Assembly (NCBI GenBank): GCA_946188155.1
Contig: CAMHUC010000009.1
Location: 20,905 to 84,904, forward strand
DNA length: 64,000 nt
Direction: 5' to 3'
Source of the DNA: an uncultured bacterium
GTDB taxonomy: Bacteria > Bacteroidota > Bacteroidia > Bacteroidales > Bacteroidaceae
How positions within the stretch are numbered: the stretch's first letter is position 1; each line of letters starts with the position of its first letter. The position numbers and the translations under genes were made by a program. Below the pieces are notes generated by a model, which searched no databases, had not been told where the DNA came from, and worked only from the letters and a program-made list of their open reading frames with translations. Positions 26,831 through 34,803 of the stretch are shown piece by piece.

Positions 26831-26881
26831 TATATCACGCCGACTGGCAAACAGCCAGAGTCAGCTCATTGTGCGAGCAGC

Positions 26882-27010
26882 TCAGATCTGCTCTTCCGTC
26901 GTCTCGTCGTACAGTTCGAATGTGCTGATGTCGGAATCCGTCAGGATGACGCCTTCCAGCGCCACCTCTACGGCCACTGACTCAGGGGCAATGTATCTTC
27001 TCTTTTCCAT
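26882..27010 (-). CDS. 42-residue peptide downstream of the BspA-like gene
   Basis: A short reading frame, ATG at 27010 to TGA at 26882, encoding MEKRRYIAPESVAVEV followed by an acidic tail ending TTEEQI. It begins 15 bases after the stop of the BspA-like gene and is co-oriented, so probably co-transcribed. The pattern (K-x-Y-I-x-P near the N-terminus, a hydrophobic middle, then T-D-S-D) is typical of small unnamed Bacteroidales peptides encoded beside surface proteins. Function unknown. Confidence 0.55.
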   Translation of the reverse strand: MEKRRYIAPESVAVEVALEGVILTDSDISTFELYDETTEEQI

Positions 27011-27025
27011 ATTGTTCACAGTCTG

Positions 27026-29017
27026 TTATTTTACCACTTTCTTTCCGTTGATGATGTAGACGCCCTTCTGCGTCTGGCTGACGCGACGGCCCTGCAGGTC
27101 GTAGCTTGGAGCCTGGCTCTCGTCGGTGCCGATGCGCTCAATGCCCGTGGCGTCATCGCCCAGTCCGGCGATGGTGATGCGGGCCAGTGAGCCGCCGGCC
27201 ACAGCGAGATAGGCCTTGCCGCCCTTCAGCGTCTCGCCGGTGTACTTGTAGAAACCGAACTCAGTGCTGTTAGCCAGTGTGTACACGGTGCCCTCGATGC
27301 TGCTCGTGGGGATGTCCACCTGCGTGCCCTGCAGCGAGTTGGTGGAGTAGTCGCCCGTTCCCTCACTGCTGGCTGTCACGAGCATCGGGTCCTTCACCGT
27401 CGACTTCATCAGCACGGCCTGGCCGCAGGGGATAATCTTGTCAGCAATCTCGTTCAGCGTGAGTTCCTTCCCGTCGCTGCTCAGCGTCGCGGTATAGACG
27501 GTGGTGTTCTCGTCAGCCTTCACGTTGCGGGTGTCGGTATAGAAGCTCGACCAGTACTGCACGCTCGTGCCAATTGTCACGGTTGAGAATGTAGTACGCT
27601 TGCCCGTGAAGTAGCCGCCAGAGTTCGGATGAGCGTATGCGGAAGTAATATTCTCAGCCGAATAGGTCGTACCGTGTCCGCCCTTAATGCTTTCGCAACC
27701 TTCGAACATATTCTCATGCCCCTCTGCCCATGTGTCATTGCAATAAATGGTCTCGAGGTTGCTACAACCCTGGAACATCATACCCAAGCCAGTATACTCA
27801 ATCCACTTTTCGGAAGGTTTGACATTGCCTGTATCGAAGTTGCTCACATCGAGACTCGTTAGGCTACTACATCCAGAAAACATCTCATCAAGGTGTTCGA
27901 CATTGCTGGTATTGAAGTTGCTCACATCAAGACTTGTAAGTCCACTACATCCATAAAAAAGTGCTGACATAACTTTGGCACTGCCGGTGTCGAAGTTGCT
28001 GATGTCAAGACTGGTCAGCTTGCTACATTCCATGAACATACTACCAAAGTTTTCGACATTGCTGGTATCAAAATGACTGACGTCAAGACTGGTGAGATTG
28101 CTACATCCACCAAACATTCCTCCCATATGTGTGGCATTGCAAGTATTGAAGTTACTGACGTCAAGACTTGTTAAGCCTGTGCATTCGTTAAACATGAAAG
28201 TCATGTTAGCGACGTTGCCGGTATTGAATTTACTGACATCAAGACTTGTCAAACTACTGCACCCGTCGAACATGTCACCCATATTTGTGACGTTGCCGGT
28301 ATTGAATTTACTGACATCAAGACTTGTCAAGCTGCTGCATCCATAGAACATATAGCTCATGTCTGTAACGTTGCCGGTATTGAAGTTGCTGACATCAAGA
28401 CTGGTTAGATTGGTACATTCCGCAAACATCAAGCTCATACCTGTAGCGTTGCCAGTATTGAATTTACTGACATCAAGACTTGTTAAAGTACTACATCCCC
28501 AAAACATAGCACTCATATCTGTGACATTGCCTGTATTGAATTTACTAACATCAAGACCTGTCAAACTGCTGCATCCGTAGAACATGTACTCCATGTCGGT
28601 AACGTTGCTGGTATTAAAATGGCTGACATCGAGACTTGTCAAGCTGCTGCATCCGAAGAACATCCATTTCATATTTGTGACTTCGGATGTGTTAAGATTT
28701 TCAATTCCGACAATTTCAGTCAAATTCGAACAATCACAAAACATAAAACTCAAATCTGTTGGATTATATGCATGGCAAGAAGCACTAATTATTGCTTTCT
28801 TTACACTTTTTACTTCTTCACCTGATCCAGCTTGCCAGCCAAGTACAAAGTGGTCGACACCTTCGATAAGATTATCAGGAAGTTGACCATATTCAAAGGT
28901 AACCGTACCTGCTGTGGGGTTAATGTAGGAATAAGGCCCTACATAAGGCTCTGAATCTTGTGCCCATCCGCTGAGCGGGATAAGCATCACACACATCATA
29001 AGTAATAGTTTCTTCAT
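27026..29017 (-). CDS. BspA-like leucine-rich-repeat surface protein (DUF285)
   Basis: A 663-residue exported protein. Signal peptide MKKLLLMMCVMLIPLSGWAQ; then about fifteen repeats of 23 residues of the form L-T-S-L-D-V-S-x-F-N-T-x-N-V-T-x-M-x-x-M-F-x-G-C-S (about 100-430), the DUF285/BspA repeat. A beta-rich region follows, then a C-terminal tail with YDLQGRRVSQTQKGVYIING. BspA-type proteins bind host matrix proteins and other bacteria in oral and gut Bacteroidales; the ligand here is unknown. The tail resembles that of the M6 protease at the left edge, suggesting a shared secretion or anchoring route. Confidence 0.9.
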   Translation of the reverse strand: MKKLLLMMCVMLIPLSGWAQDSEPYVGPYSYINPTAGTVTFEYGQLPDNLIEGVDHFVLGWQAGSGEEVKSVKKAIISASCHAYNPTDLSFMFCDCSNLTEIVGIENLNTSEVTNMKWMFFGCSSLTSLDVSHFNTSNVTDMEYMFYGCSSLTGLDVSKFNTGNVTDMSAMFWGCSTLTSLDVSKFNTGNATGMSLMFAECTNLTSLDVSNFNTGNVTDMSYMFYGCSSLTSLDVSKFNTGNVTNMGDMFDGCSSLTSLDVSKFNTGNVANMTFMFNECTGLTSLDVSNFNTCNATHMGGMFGGCSNLTSLDVSHFDTSNVENFGSMFMECSKLTSLDISNFDTGSAKVMSALFYGCSGLTSLDVSNFNTSNVEHLDEMFSGCSSLTSLDVSNFDTGNVKPSEKWIEYTGLGMMFQGCSNLETIYCNDTWAEGHENMFEGCESIKGGHGTTYSAENITSAYAHPNSGGYFTGKRTTFSTVTIGTSVQYWSSFYTDTRNVKADENTTVYTATLSSDGKELTLNEIADKIIPCGQAVLMKSTVKDPMLVTASSEGTGDYSTNSLQGTQVDIPTSSIEGTVYTLANSTEFGFYKYTGETLKGGKAYLAVAGGSLARITIAGLGDDATGIERIGTDESQAPSYDLQGRRVSQTQKGVYIINGKKVVK

Positions 29018-29125
29018 AATGAAATAATTTAAATTAATACTAAAAGAACAACGTCAACAGCGGAGCCGACTATGCGGCTGCGACGCACAGAGGTACGGGC
29101 ACAAAGAATGGCGTGGCCACTCTTA

Positions 29126-29312
29126 TGCACTTTACCTTAGGGGCAGGTCTGGAAAACTTTGGAACCCCCACTATGATATAAGAATGCTCCACGCCAGAGG
29201 CGTGTGCATAGCCAATGCTCATAGTGGGAAAAGACTAGTATCCAGCCCTTCCTTTGCTTCTTAATTCGAACTATTCCAAATGAAGTTTTCCAGACCTTTT
29301 CGGTAAAGTGCG
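29126..29312. other. Interrupted long inverted repeat in the 29.0-29.6 kb gap
   Basis: Three nested pairs share one centre: GCACTTTACC (29127-29136) with GGTAAAGTGC (29302-29311); GGTCTGGAAAACTT (29146-29159) with its complement at 29283-29296; CCCACTATGA (29167-29176) with TCATAGTGGG (29219-29228). A central CACGCC-AGA-GGCGTG hairpin lies at 29190-29204. The right arm has about 50 extra bases. This could be a miniature mobile element or a structured RNA. The rest of 29018-29538 shows no supported gene. Confidence 0.65.
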
Positions 29313-29538
29313 AAATAAAAGCTAATGCATCTGCGGCTCGGAATTTCTCCTCCGAAACCGCTGCAAAGTTAGCACTTTTTTCCGATACGGCAAACAAATT
29401 GCCCACATTTTTTTATAGCCGCCCCATTTTTCCCTTCTCTGCGGCCGAAATCCTGTCAAATCCATGACGATTTAGCAACCATCATTAGAGAATCACCCAC
29501 TCGAATCGACATAGACCCATTACTTTTTGCAAAATTTA

Positions 29539-29570
29539 TTTGGAAGTTACAGATAAAGTTCGTATCTTTG
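29539..29570 (+). promoter_or_regulatory. Promoter of the MntA-HepT pair
   Basis: TTTG (29539-29542), 20-base spacer, TATCTTTG (29563-29570). It rules out the upstream alternative start of MntA because transcription begins near 29577. Confidence 0.75.
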
Positions 29571-29596
29571 CCCTGAATTCAATAAAACTTAGCGAA

Positions 29597-29896
29597 ATGA
29601 CAGACAGAGAGACAATAATCCGGCAGACAGCCGAATATTTCAAAACCCAACCCGTGTTGAAAGCCTGGCTCTTTGGCTCCTATTCACGTGGCGAGCAGCG
29701 AAGAGAGTCTGACGTAGATATTCTCGTCATGCTTGACCCTGAGCAGGCCGTCGGGATGAAGTTTTTCGGAATGTATGAGGATCTGAAGGAATTGCTGGGA
29801 TGCCGTGTCGATTTGGTGACCGATCGTTCTTTGGCCCCATACGCCCGTGAGAGTGTCGACCGTGATAAGATTTTAATCTATGAGAGAGCCGCTTAG
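29597..29896 (+). CDS. mntA: MntA-like minimal nucleotidyltransferase (antitoxin)
   Basis: A 99-residue minimal nucleotidyltransferase. The active-site motif GSYSRG...SDVD is at residues 27-41, with both catalytic Asp (D39, D41). In type VII MntA-HepT systems the MntA enzyme adds AMP to a Tyr of HepT and so neutralises it. The start ATG at 29597 is the first after the promoter. The reading frame overlaps the next gene by 17 bases, which indicates translational coupling. Confidence 0.85.
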   Translation: MTDRETIIRQTAEYFKTQPVLKAWLFGSYSRGEQRRESDVDILVMLDPEQAVGMKFFGMYEDLKELLGCRVDLVTDRSLAPYARESVDRDKILIYERAA

Positions 29897-30233
29897 AGAC
29901 AAAGAACGGTTAGAGCATATCCTGGCGGCAATAGACCGTGTGCTACGCTATACATCGGGCAAGACATACGATGACCTTGTTGCCGATGACATGATGTACT
30001 ATGCTGTCGTGAAAAATATTGAAATCATAGGCGAAGCTGCCAATCTTCTTTCACCAGAGTTTATTTCACAACACCCACAGACGCCTTGGAAGCAAGTAAA
30101 AGGTATGCGCAACTATATTGTGCATGAATATTTCCAAGTTGACGACGTAGTGGTATGGGGAGTAGTCAAAGAAGATATTCCCATTCTCCGCAGGCAATTG
30201 TTAGAGTTCATCGATGAGGTGACACAAAGTTAA
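29880..30233 (+). CDS. hepT: HepT-like ribonuclease toxin
   Basis: A 117-residue HEPN-family protein. The HEPN RNase signature RX4HXY is intact: R77-N-Y-I-V-H82-E-Y84; the Tyr is the residue AMPylated by MntA in studied systems. Size and gene order (antitoxin first, overlapping) match MntA-HepT pairs. No sign of decay is visible, so the module is probably functional. Confidence 0.87.
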   Translation: MREPLRDKERLEHILAAIDRVLRYTSGKTYDDLVADDMMYYAVVKNIEIIGEAANLLSPEFISQHPQTPWKQVKGMRNYIVHEYFQVDDVVVWGVVKEDIPILRRQLLEFIDEVTQS

Positions 30234-30390
30234 CTGGGGCATATAATAGTTGGAGGTAGCCCCGCTACTGCGAGTTCCACGGCGTGGACTCGCCGGGACG
30301 TCTGGCCGCAGCGACGGTCCAGCCGCTGGACGCATCAAAAGGATGAACGGCGATGCCGGGTGAGCAACCGCCTGGAAGTTTTTTTTGCAG

Positions 30391-30556
30391 TTTTTGATGC
30401 CACTGTTGCCACTAAGTCCCCTTACTCACTGACTATCAGGCAGTTGCGAAGTGGCAAGAGACCCCATTCTCTTGCCACTCTTGCCACTGCCGTTGCAAGC
30501 CGTAAATACCTGACAATCAACAGATTAGCCCTTAGTGGCAACAGTGGCATCAAAAA
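30391..30556. mobile_element. MITE-like unit with perfect 26-bp inverted repeats
   Basis: TTTTTGATGCCACTGTTGCC plus ACTAAG (30391-30416) is mirrored exactly at 30531-30556. Inside, AGTGGCAAGAG (30450-30460) pairs with its complement (30469-30479). There is no coding potential. It could be a non-autonomous element or a stable RNA hairpin. The flanks (30240-30375 and 30570-30640) contain further short GC-rich hairpins, such as GTCCAG-CCG-CTGGAC, but no gene. Confidence 0.65.
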
Positions 30557-30690
30557 ATAAACAAAAAGTACTGACGGATAGCCTCCGGCAGGCGACGATG
30601 AGGCCGGAGGTGCGACGGAGTGACGAGCCCTAATTTCGTGTTTTCGTGCAAAAAAGGGGTGAAGGTAGCGTAAAGCTCAAAATTTATTCG

Positions 30691-30698
30691 TACCTTTG
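30691..30698 (+). promoter_or_regulatory. -7 element of the CCA-transferase gene
   Basis: TACCTTTG, 23 bases before the ATG at 30721. The -33 element is unclear. Confidence 0.55.
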
Positions 30699-30720
30699 CA
30701 GAAAAATTAGAGACGGAAGA

Positions 30721-32262
30721 ATGAAACTGTACAGCGACGACGAATTGGCCGAGCTACTCGACCAAGAGATATTCCACCAGATTACGGAGGCTGCCGAGAG
30801 GGTCGGCGTGGAGTGCTACGTGGTGGGAGGCTACGTGAGGGACATCTTCCTGGAGCGCCCTTCGAACGACATCGACGTGGTGGTGGTGGGCAGCGGTATC
30901 AGCGTGGCCGAGGAGCTGAAGCGCATGGTGGGCCGACGGGCTCACCTGAGCGTGTTCCGCAACTTCGGCACGGCACAGGTGAAGTTCCGCCAGAAGGGCG
31001 TGGAGTATGAGGTGGAGTTTGTAGGGGCCCGTAAGGAGAGCTACAGCCACGACTCGCGCAAGCCGGTGGTGGAGGACGGCACGCTGGAGGATGACCAGAA
31101 CCGTCGCGACTTCACCATCAACGCGATGGCCATCTGTCTGAACCGCGACCGCTTCGGCGAGCTGGTGGACCCCTTCAACGGGCTGGCCGACCTGGAGGAC
31201 GGCATCATCGCCACGCCCCTCGACCCGGAGGTGACGTTCAGCGACGATCCGCTGCGCATGATGCGCTGCATACGCTTCGCCACGCAGCTGAACTTCCAGA
31301 TAGAGGACGAGACCTTCGAGGCCCTCGAGCGGATGGCCGACCGCATCAAGATTGTCAGCGGCGAGCGCATCAAGGACGAGCTGAACAAGATCATCATGGC
31401 CCCGCACCCCAGCATCGGCTTCGAGCTGCTGCAGCGGTCGGGGCTGCTGCAGATTATCCTGCCCGAGCTGTCGGCCCTCGACATCGTGGAGCAGAAGAAC
31501 GGACGGGCGCACAAGAACAACTTCTACCACACGCTGGAGGTGCTGGAGAACGTATGTAAAATGAGTAATGAGCAATTAGGAATGAAAAATTATGATTACT
31601 CTCAGGGCGGGAAAGACTCTGACTCTGCCAGCAAAGGTAATCATAATTACTCATTACCCATTACTCATTCCTCATTATACCTCCGCTGGGCAGCGCTGCT
31701 GCACGACGTGGGCAAGACCCGCTCAAAGCGTTGGGACCCGGCTGTGGGCTGGACGTTCCACAACCACAATATGATTGGGGCGAAGATGGTGCCCCAGATA
31801 TTCCGCCGCCTGTCGCTGCCGATGGACATGAAGATGAAGTATGTGCAGAAGCTGGTAGACCTGCACATGCGGCCCATCGCCATTGCCGACGACATCGTGA
31901 CCGACTCGGCCGTCAGGCGGCTGGTGAACGATGCCGGCGACGACATCGACGACCTGATGACGCTCTGCGAGGCCGACATCACGTCGAAGAACGAGGTGAG
32001 GAAGAAAATCTTCCTGGAGAACTTCCGCATGGTGCGCGAGAAGATTGCCGACCTGAAGGAGAAGGACTACAAGCGGCTGCTGCAGCCCGTGATCGACGGC
32101 AACGAGATCATGGAGCTGTTCCACCTGAAGCCCAGCCGCGAGGTGGGCGTGCTGAAGCAGTACCTGAAGGATGCCGTGCTCGACAACCGCGTGGAGAACG
32201 AGCGCGAGCCGCTCATGGCGCTGCTGATGGAAAAGGCGAGGGAGATGAAACTGACAGAATAA
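30721..32262 (+). CDS. cca: CCA tRNA nucleotidyltransferase with HD domain
   Basis: Adds or repairs the 3' CCA end of tRNAs. The N-terminal polymerase-beta-like head has GGYVRDIFLERPSNDIDVVV with the catalytic D-x-D, and R-R-D-F-T-I-N-A follows. The C-terminal part is an HD domain (LLHDVGKT). I start at ATG 30721 behind the -7 element rather than at the earlier in-frame codons. Odd feature: within the HD domain, just before LRWAALLHD, about 40 residues (MSNEQLGMKNYDYSQGG...) are encoded by a palindromic short-repeat insertion (31557-31679). The frame is preserved, so the enzyme is likely still made. Confidence 0.93.
   Translation: MKLYSDDELAELLDQEIFHQITEAAERVGVECYVVGGYVRDIFLERPSNDIDVVVVGSGISVAEELKRMVGRRAHLSVFRNFGTAQVKFRQKGVEYEVEFVGARKESYSHDSRKPVVEDGTLEDDQNRRDFTINAMAICLNRDRFGELVDPFNGLADLEDGIIATPLDPEVTFSDDPLRMMRCIRFATQLNFQIEDETFEALERMADRIKIVSGERIKDELNKIIMAPHPSIGFELLQRSGLLQIILPELSALDIVEQKNGRAHKNNFYHTLEVLENVCKMSNEQLGMKNYDYSQGGKDSDSASKGNHNYSLPITHSSLYLRWAALLHDVGKTRSKRWDPAVGWTFHNHNMIGAKMVPQIFRRLSLPMDMKMKYVQKLVDLHMRPIAIADDIVTDSAVRRLVNDAGDDIDDLMTLCEADITSKNEVRKKIFLENFRMVREKIADLKEKDYKRLLQPVIDGNEIMELFHLKPSREVGVLKQYLKDAVLDNRVENEREPLMALLMEKAREMKLTE
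31557..31679. repeat. Palindromic short-repeat insertion inside cca
   Basis: The left half contains ATGAGTAATGAG and ATTATGATTAC (31589-31599); the right half GTAATCATAAT (31637-31647) and ATTACTCATT units. The halves are complementary around a unique GC-rich centre. It is read in frame. Confidence 0.75.
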
Positions 32263-32433
32263 TTCATGAGAAATTCGTGGTCAATTAATGGCAATTCGTG
32301 TTAAAAATAAAGGAAACAGAAAGAATAATTCATGAGAAATTCGTGGTCAATTAATGGCAATTCGTGTTAAAAATAAAGGAAACAGAAAGAATAATTCATG
32401 AGAAATTCGTGGTCAATTAATGGCAATTCGTGT
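32257..32433. repeat. 66-bp tandem repeat, about 2.7 copies
   Basis: Units start at 32257, 32323 and 32389 and are identical until the third decays near 32433. Each contains two ATTCGTG boxes. A related inverted copy (CACGAATTGAACACGAATTT) lies near 32500. The array fills most of the gap between cca and the NAGLU gene and overlaps the last bases of cca. Confidence 0.9.
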
Positions 32434-32538
32434 TTAAAAATAGAATAAAGATTAGTGCTTAAGAAATAGGAAATATTTATGTTTAACATATAATTATCAC
32501 GAATTGAACACGAATTTTTCATATAATTTTTTAGGTGT

Positions 32539-34803
32539 ATGAAGAGATTACTGCTTGCGATATTAGTCTGCGTGGGGATGAATATGTACGGGAACCCGGT
32601 GGATGAGCTGTTGGAGAGAATTGATGCCGGTGCATCGAAGAAATTCGAGACGGAGCTGTGGAAGTCGGAGCGTGACTTCTTCGAGCTCGACCAGAAAGGG
32701 CAGAAAGTGGTGGTGCGCGGCAATACGTGGGTGAACATCGCGTCGGGGGTGAACTGGTATCTGAAGTACTATGCCGGCATCCACCTGACGTGGAACCAGA
32801 TGCACGCCAAGCTGCCCGCCGTGCTACCCCCCGTGACGAAGAAGGAACGCCACGAGACCGACCTCACGCTGCGCTACGCCTTCAACTACTGCACTTTCTC
32901 CTACTCGATGGCCTTCTGGGACTGGCAGCGCTGGGAGCAGGAGATAGACTGGCTGGCGCTGCACGGCGTGAACCTGCCGCTGGCCATCGTCGGCGAGGAG
33001 TGCGTCTGGCGCAATATGCTCTTGAAGCTCGGCTACACGGAAGAGGAGGTGGGCAAGTTCATAGCCGGCCCGGCATTCCTGGCCTGGTGGGAGATGAACA
33101 ACCTGGAAGGCTGGGGCGGCCCGCTACCCCGCTCATGGTATCAGCGGCAGGAGAAGCTGCAGAAGCAGATACTGGCCCGCATGAAGCGGCTCGGCATGCA
33201 CCCCGTGCTGCCAGGCTACAGCGGCATGGTGCCCCACGACGCCAAAGAACGACTGAGCCTGAACGTGGCCGACGCAGGCCTGTGGAACGGATTCCAGCGC
33301 CCTGCCAACCTGCTGCCCACCGACCCGCGCTTCGCAGAGATAGCAAAGTTGTACTTCGACGAACTCACACGCCTCTATGGTCGTGCCGACTATTACTCGA
33401 TGGACCCCTTCCACGAGAGCAGCGATGATGCCTCTATCGACTATGCCAAGGCTGGTGAGGCGATGATGCAGGCCATGAAGCGAGTGAATCCCACGGCCGT
33501 CTGGGTGATACAGGGGTGGACGGAGAACCCGCGCCCCGCGATGGTCGACGGCATGAAGCAGGGCGACCTGCTGGTGCTCGACCTCTTCTCGGAGTGCCGC
33601 CCCATGTTCGGTGCGCCCAGCATCTGGAAGCGTGACGAGGGCTACAAGCAGCACTACTGGCTCTTCTGTATGCTGGAGAACTTCGGTGCCAACGTCGGCC
33701 TGCACGGTCGTATGGACCAGTTGCTCGACAACTTCTACTTAATGAGTAATGAGCAATTAGTAATGAGTAATTACTCACTTAAAAAGGGTATCGGCTTCAC
33801 GATGGAGGGCTCGGAGAACAACCCCGTGATGTTCGAACTGATGAGCGAACTGCCCTGGCGACCGAAGAAGTTCAAGCGCGAGGACTGGATCAAAGGCTAC
33901 GTGAAAGCCCGCTATGGCAAGGCGGAGCCATTGACGCTGACGGCCTGGCGGCTGCTGTCGGAGAGCATCTACAACTGTCCGGCAGGCAACAACCAGCAGG
34001 GTCCTCACGAGAGCATCTTCTGCGGGCGACCCACATCGAACAATTTCCAGGCATCGTCGTGGTCGAAGATGAAGAACTACTACGACATCGGCACCGTCAG
34101 GGAGGCGGCACGCCTGATGAACGAGGCCGCAGCGCACTATCGGGGCAACAACAACTTTGAGTACGATCTGGTGGACATCACCCGTCAGGCACTGGCCGAC
34201 TACGCCCGTCTGCAATACCAGCGCGTCATCGGCGACTACAAGGCTTTCGACGGCAAGCTCTTCAACCTGGATGCCGCCCGCTTCCTCAACCTGCTCGTGA
34301 TGCAGGACTCGCTGCTGGGCACGCGACGGGAGTTCCGCCTGGGCCACTGGACACAGGCTGCACGCAACTGCGGCACGACGCCCGAGGAACAGCGGCTCTA
34401 CGAGTGGAATGCCCGTGTGCAGATCACCACCTGGGGCAACCGCTACTGCGCCGACACCGGCGGGCTGCGCGACTATGCCCACAAGGAGTGGCAAGGGCTG
34501 CTCCGCGACTTCTACCACAAGCGCTGGAGTGCCTATTTCGAGGCCCTGGCCCGGCAGATGTCAAGACAGATGCAGCCCGACATGACGCTGCTCGGTGGAG
34601 GCCCGAATGCCAACAAGACCTCGGCGGAGCTCTTCCAGATGGCCCTGCCCCAGGAGGTGACGCTCGACTGGTATGCCATCGAGGAACCCTGGACGCTTGA
34701 ACAGAATGCCTATTCGCCGGAGCCCGTTGGCGACCCGGTGGATATGGCGCGCAAGGCGATGACAATGATTCTGAAAGGACTACACGACGACAGCGCATGG
34801 TAA
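32539..34803 (+). CDS. Alpha-N-acetylglucosaminidase (NAGLU, GH89)
   Basis: A 754-residue glycoside hydrolase that removes terminal alpha-linked GlcNAc, as in heparan sulfate or mucin glycans. It has a signal peptide and family blocks: W-D-W-Q-R-W-E-Q-E-I-D-W, MDPFHES, WVIQGWTENPRP, GIGFTMEGSENNPVMFELMS and a helical C-terminal domain. The length matches GH89 enzymes. Between LLDNFY and KKGIGFTMEG lies an in-frame insert (LMSNEQLVMSNYSL) encoded by short repeats at 33740-33781; the insert is close to the active-site region, so its effect on activity is open. The stop overlaps the start of the acetyltransferase gene. Confidence 0.92.
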   Translation: MKRLLLAILVCVGMNMYGNPVDELLERIDAGASKKFETELWKSERDFFELDQKGQKVVVRGNTWVNIASGVNWYLKYYAGIHLTWNQMHAKLPAVLPPVTKKERHETDLTLRYAFNYCTFSYSMAFWDWQRWEQEIDWLALHGVNLPLAIVGEECVWRNMLLKLGYTEEEVGKFIAGPAFLAWWEMNNLEGWGGPLPRSWYQRQEKLQKQILARMKRLGMHPVLPGYSGMVPHDAKERLSLNVADAGLWNGFQRPANLLPTDPRFAEIAKLYFDELTRLYGRADYYSMDPFHESSDDASIDYAKAGEAMMQAMKRVNPTAVWVIQGWTENPRPAMVDGMKQGDLLVLDLFSECRPMFGAPSIWKRDEGYKQHYWLFCMLENFGANVGLHGRMDQLLDNFYLMSNEQLVMSNYSLKKGIGFTMEGSENNPVMFELMSELPWRPKKFKREDWIKGYVKARYGKAEPLTLTAWRLLSESIYNCPAGNNQQGPHESIFCGRPTSNNFQASSWSKMKNYYDIGTVREAARLMNEAAAHYRGNNNFEYDLVDITRQALADYARLQYQRVIGDYKAFDGKLFNLDAARFLNLLVMQDSLLGTRREFRLGHWTQAARNCGTTPEEQRLYEWNARVQITTWGNRYCADTGGLRDYAHKEWQGLLRDFYHKRWSAYFEALARQMSRQMQPDMTLLGGGPNANKTSAELFQMALPQEVTLDWYAIEEPWTLEQNAYSPEPVGDPVDMARKAMTMILKGLHDDSAW
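33740..33781. repeat. Short-repeat insertion inside the NAGLU gene
   Basis: AATGAGTAATGAGCAATTAG followed by TAATGAGTAATTACTCACTT, with a 14-bp palindrome TGAGTAATTACTCA (33764-33777). Its first half is nearly identical to the insertion in cca. Confidence 0.75.

Noticed and set aside
26775..27059. 94-codon plus-strand frame after the Rpn-family gene
   Set aside because: It starts inside the terminator and runs antisense to the 42-codon peptide gene and the BspA C-terminus.
29137..29406. 89-codon minus-strand gene
   Set aside because: It lies across the interrupted inverted repeat and its sequence has no recognisable domain.
32257..32433. CRISPR array
   Set aside because: The 66-bp repeats are contiguous without unique spacers, and no cas gene is present.
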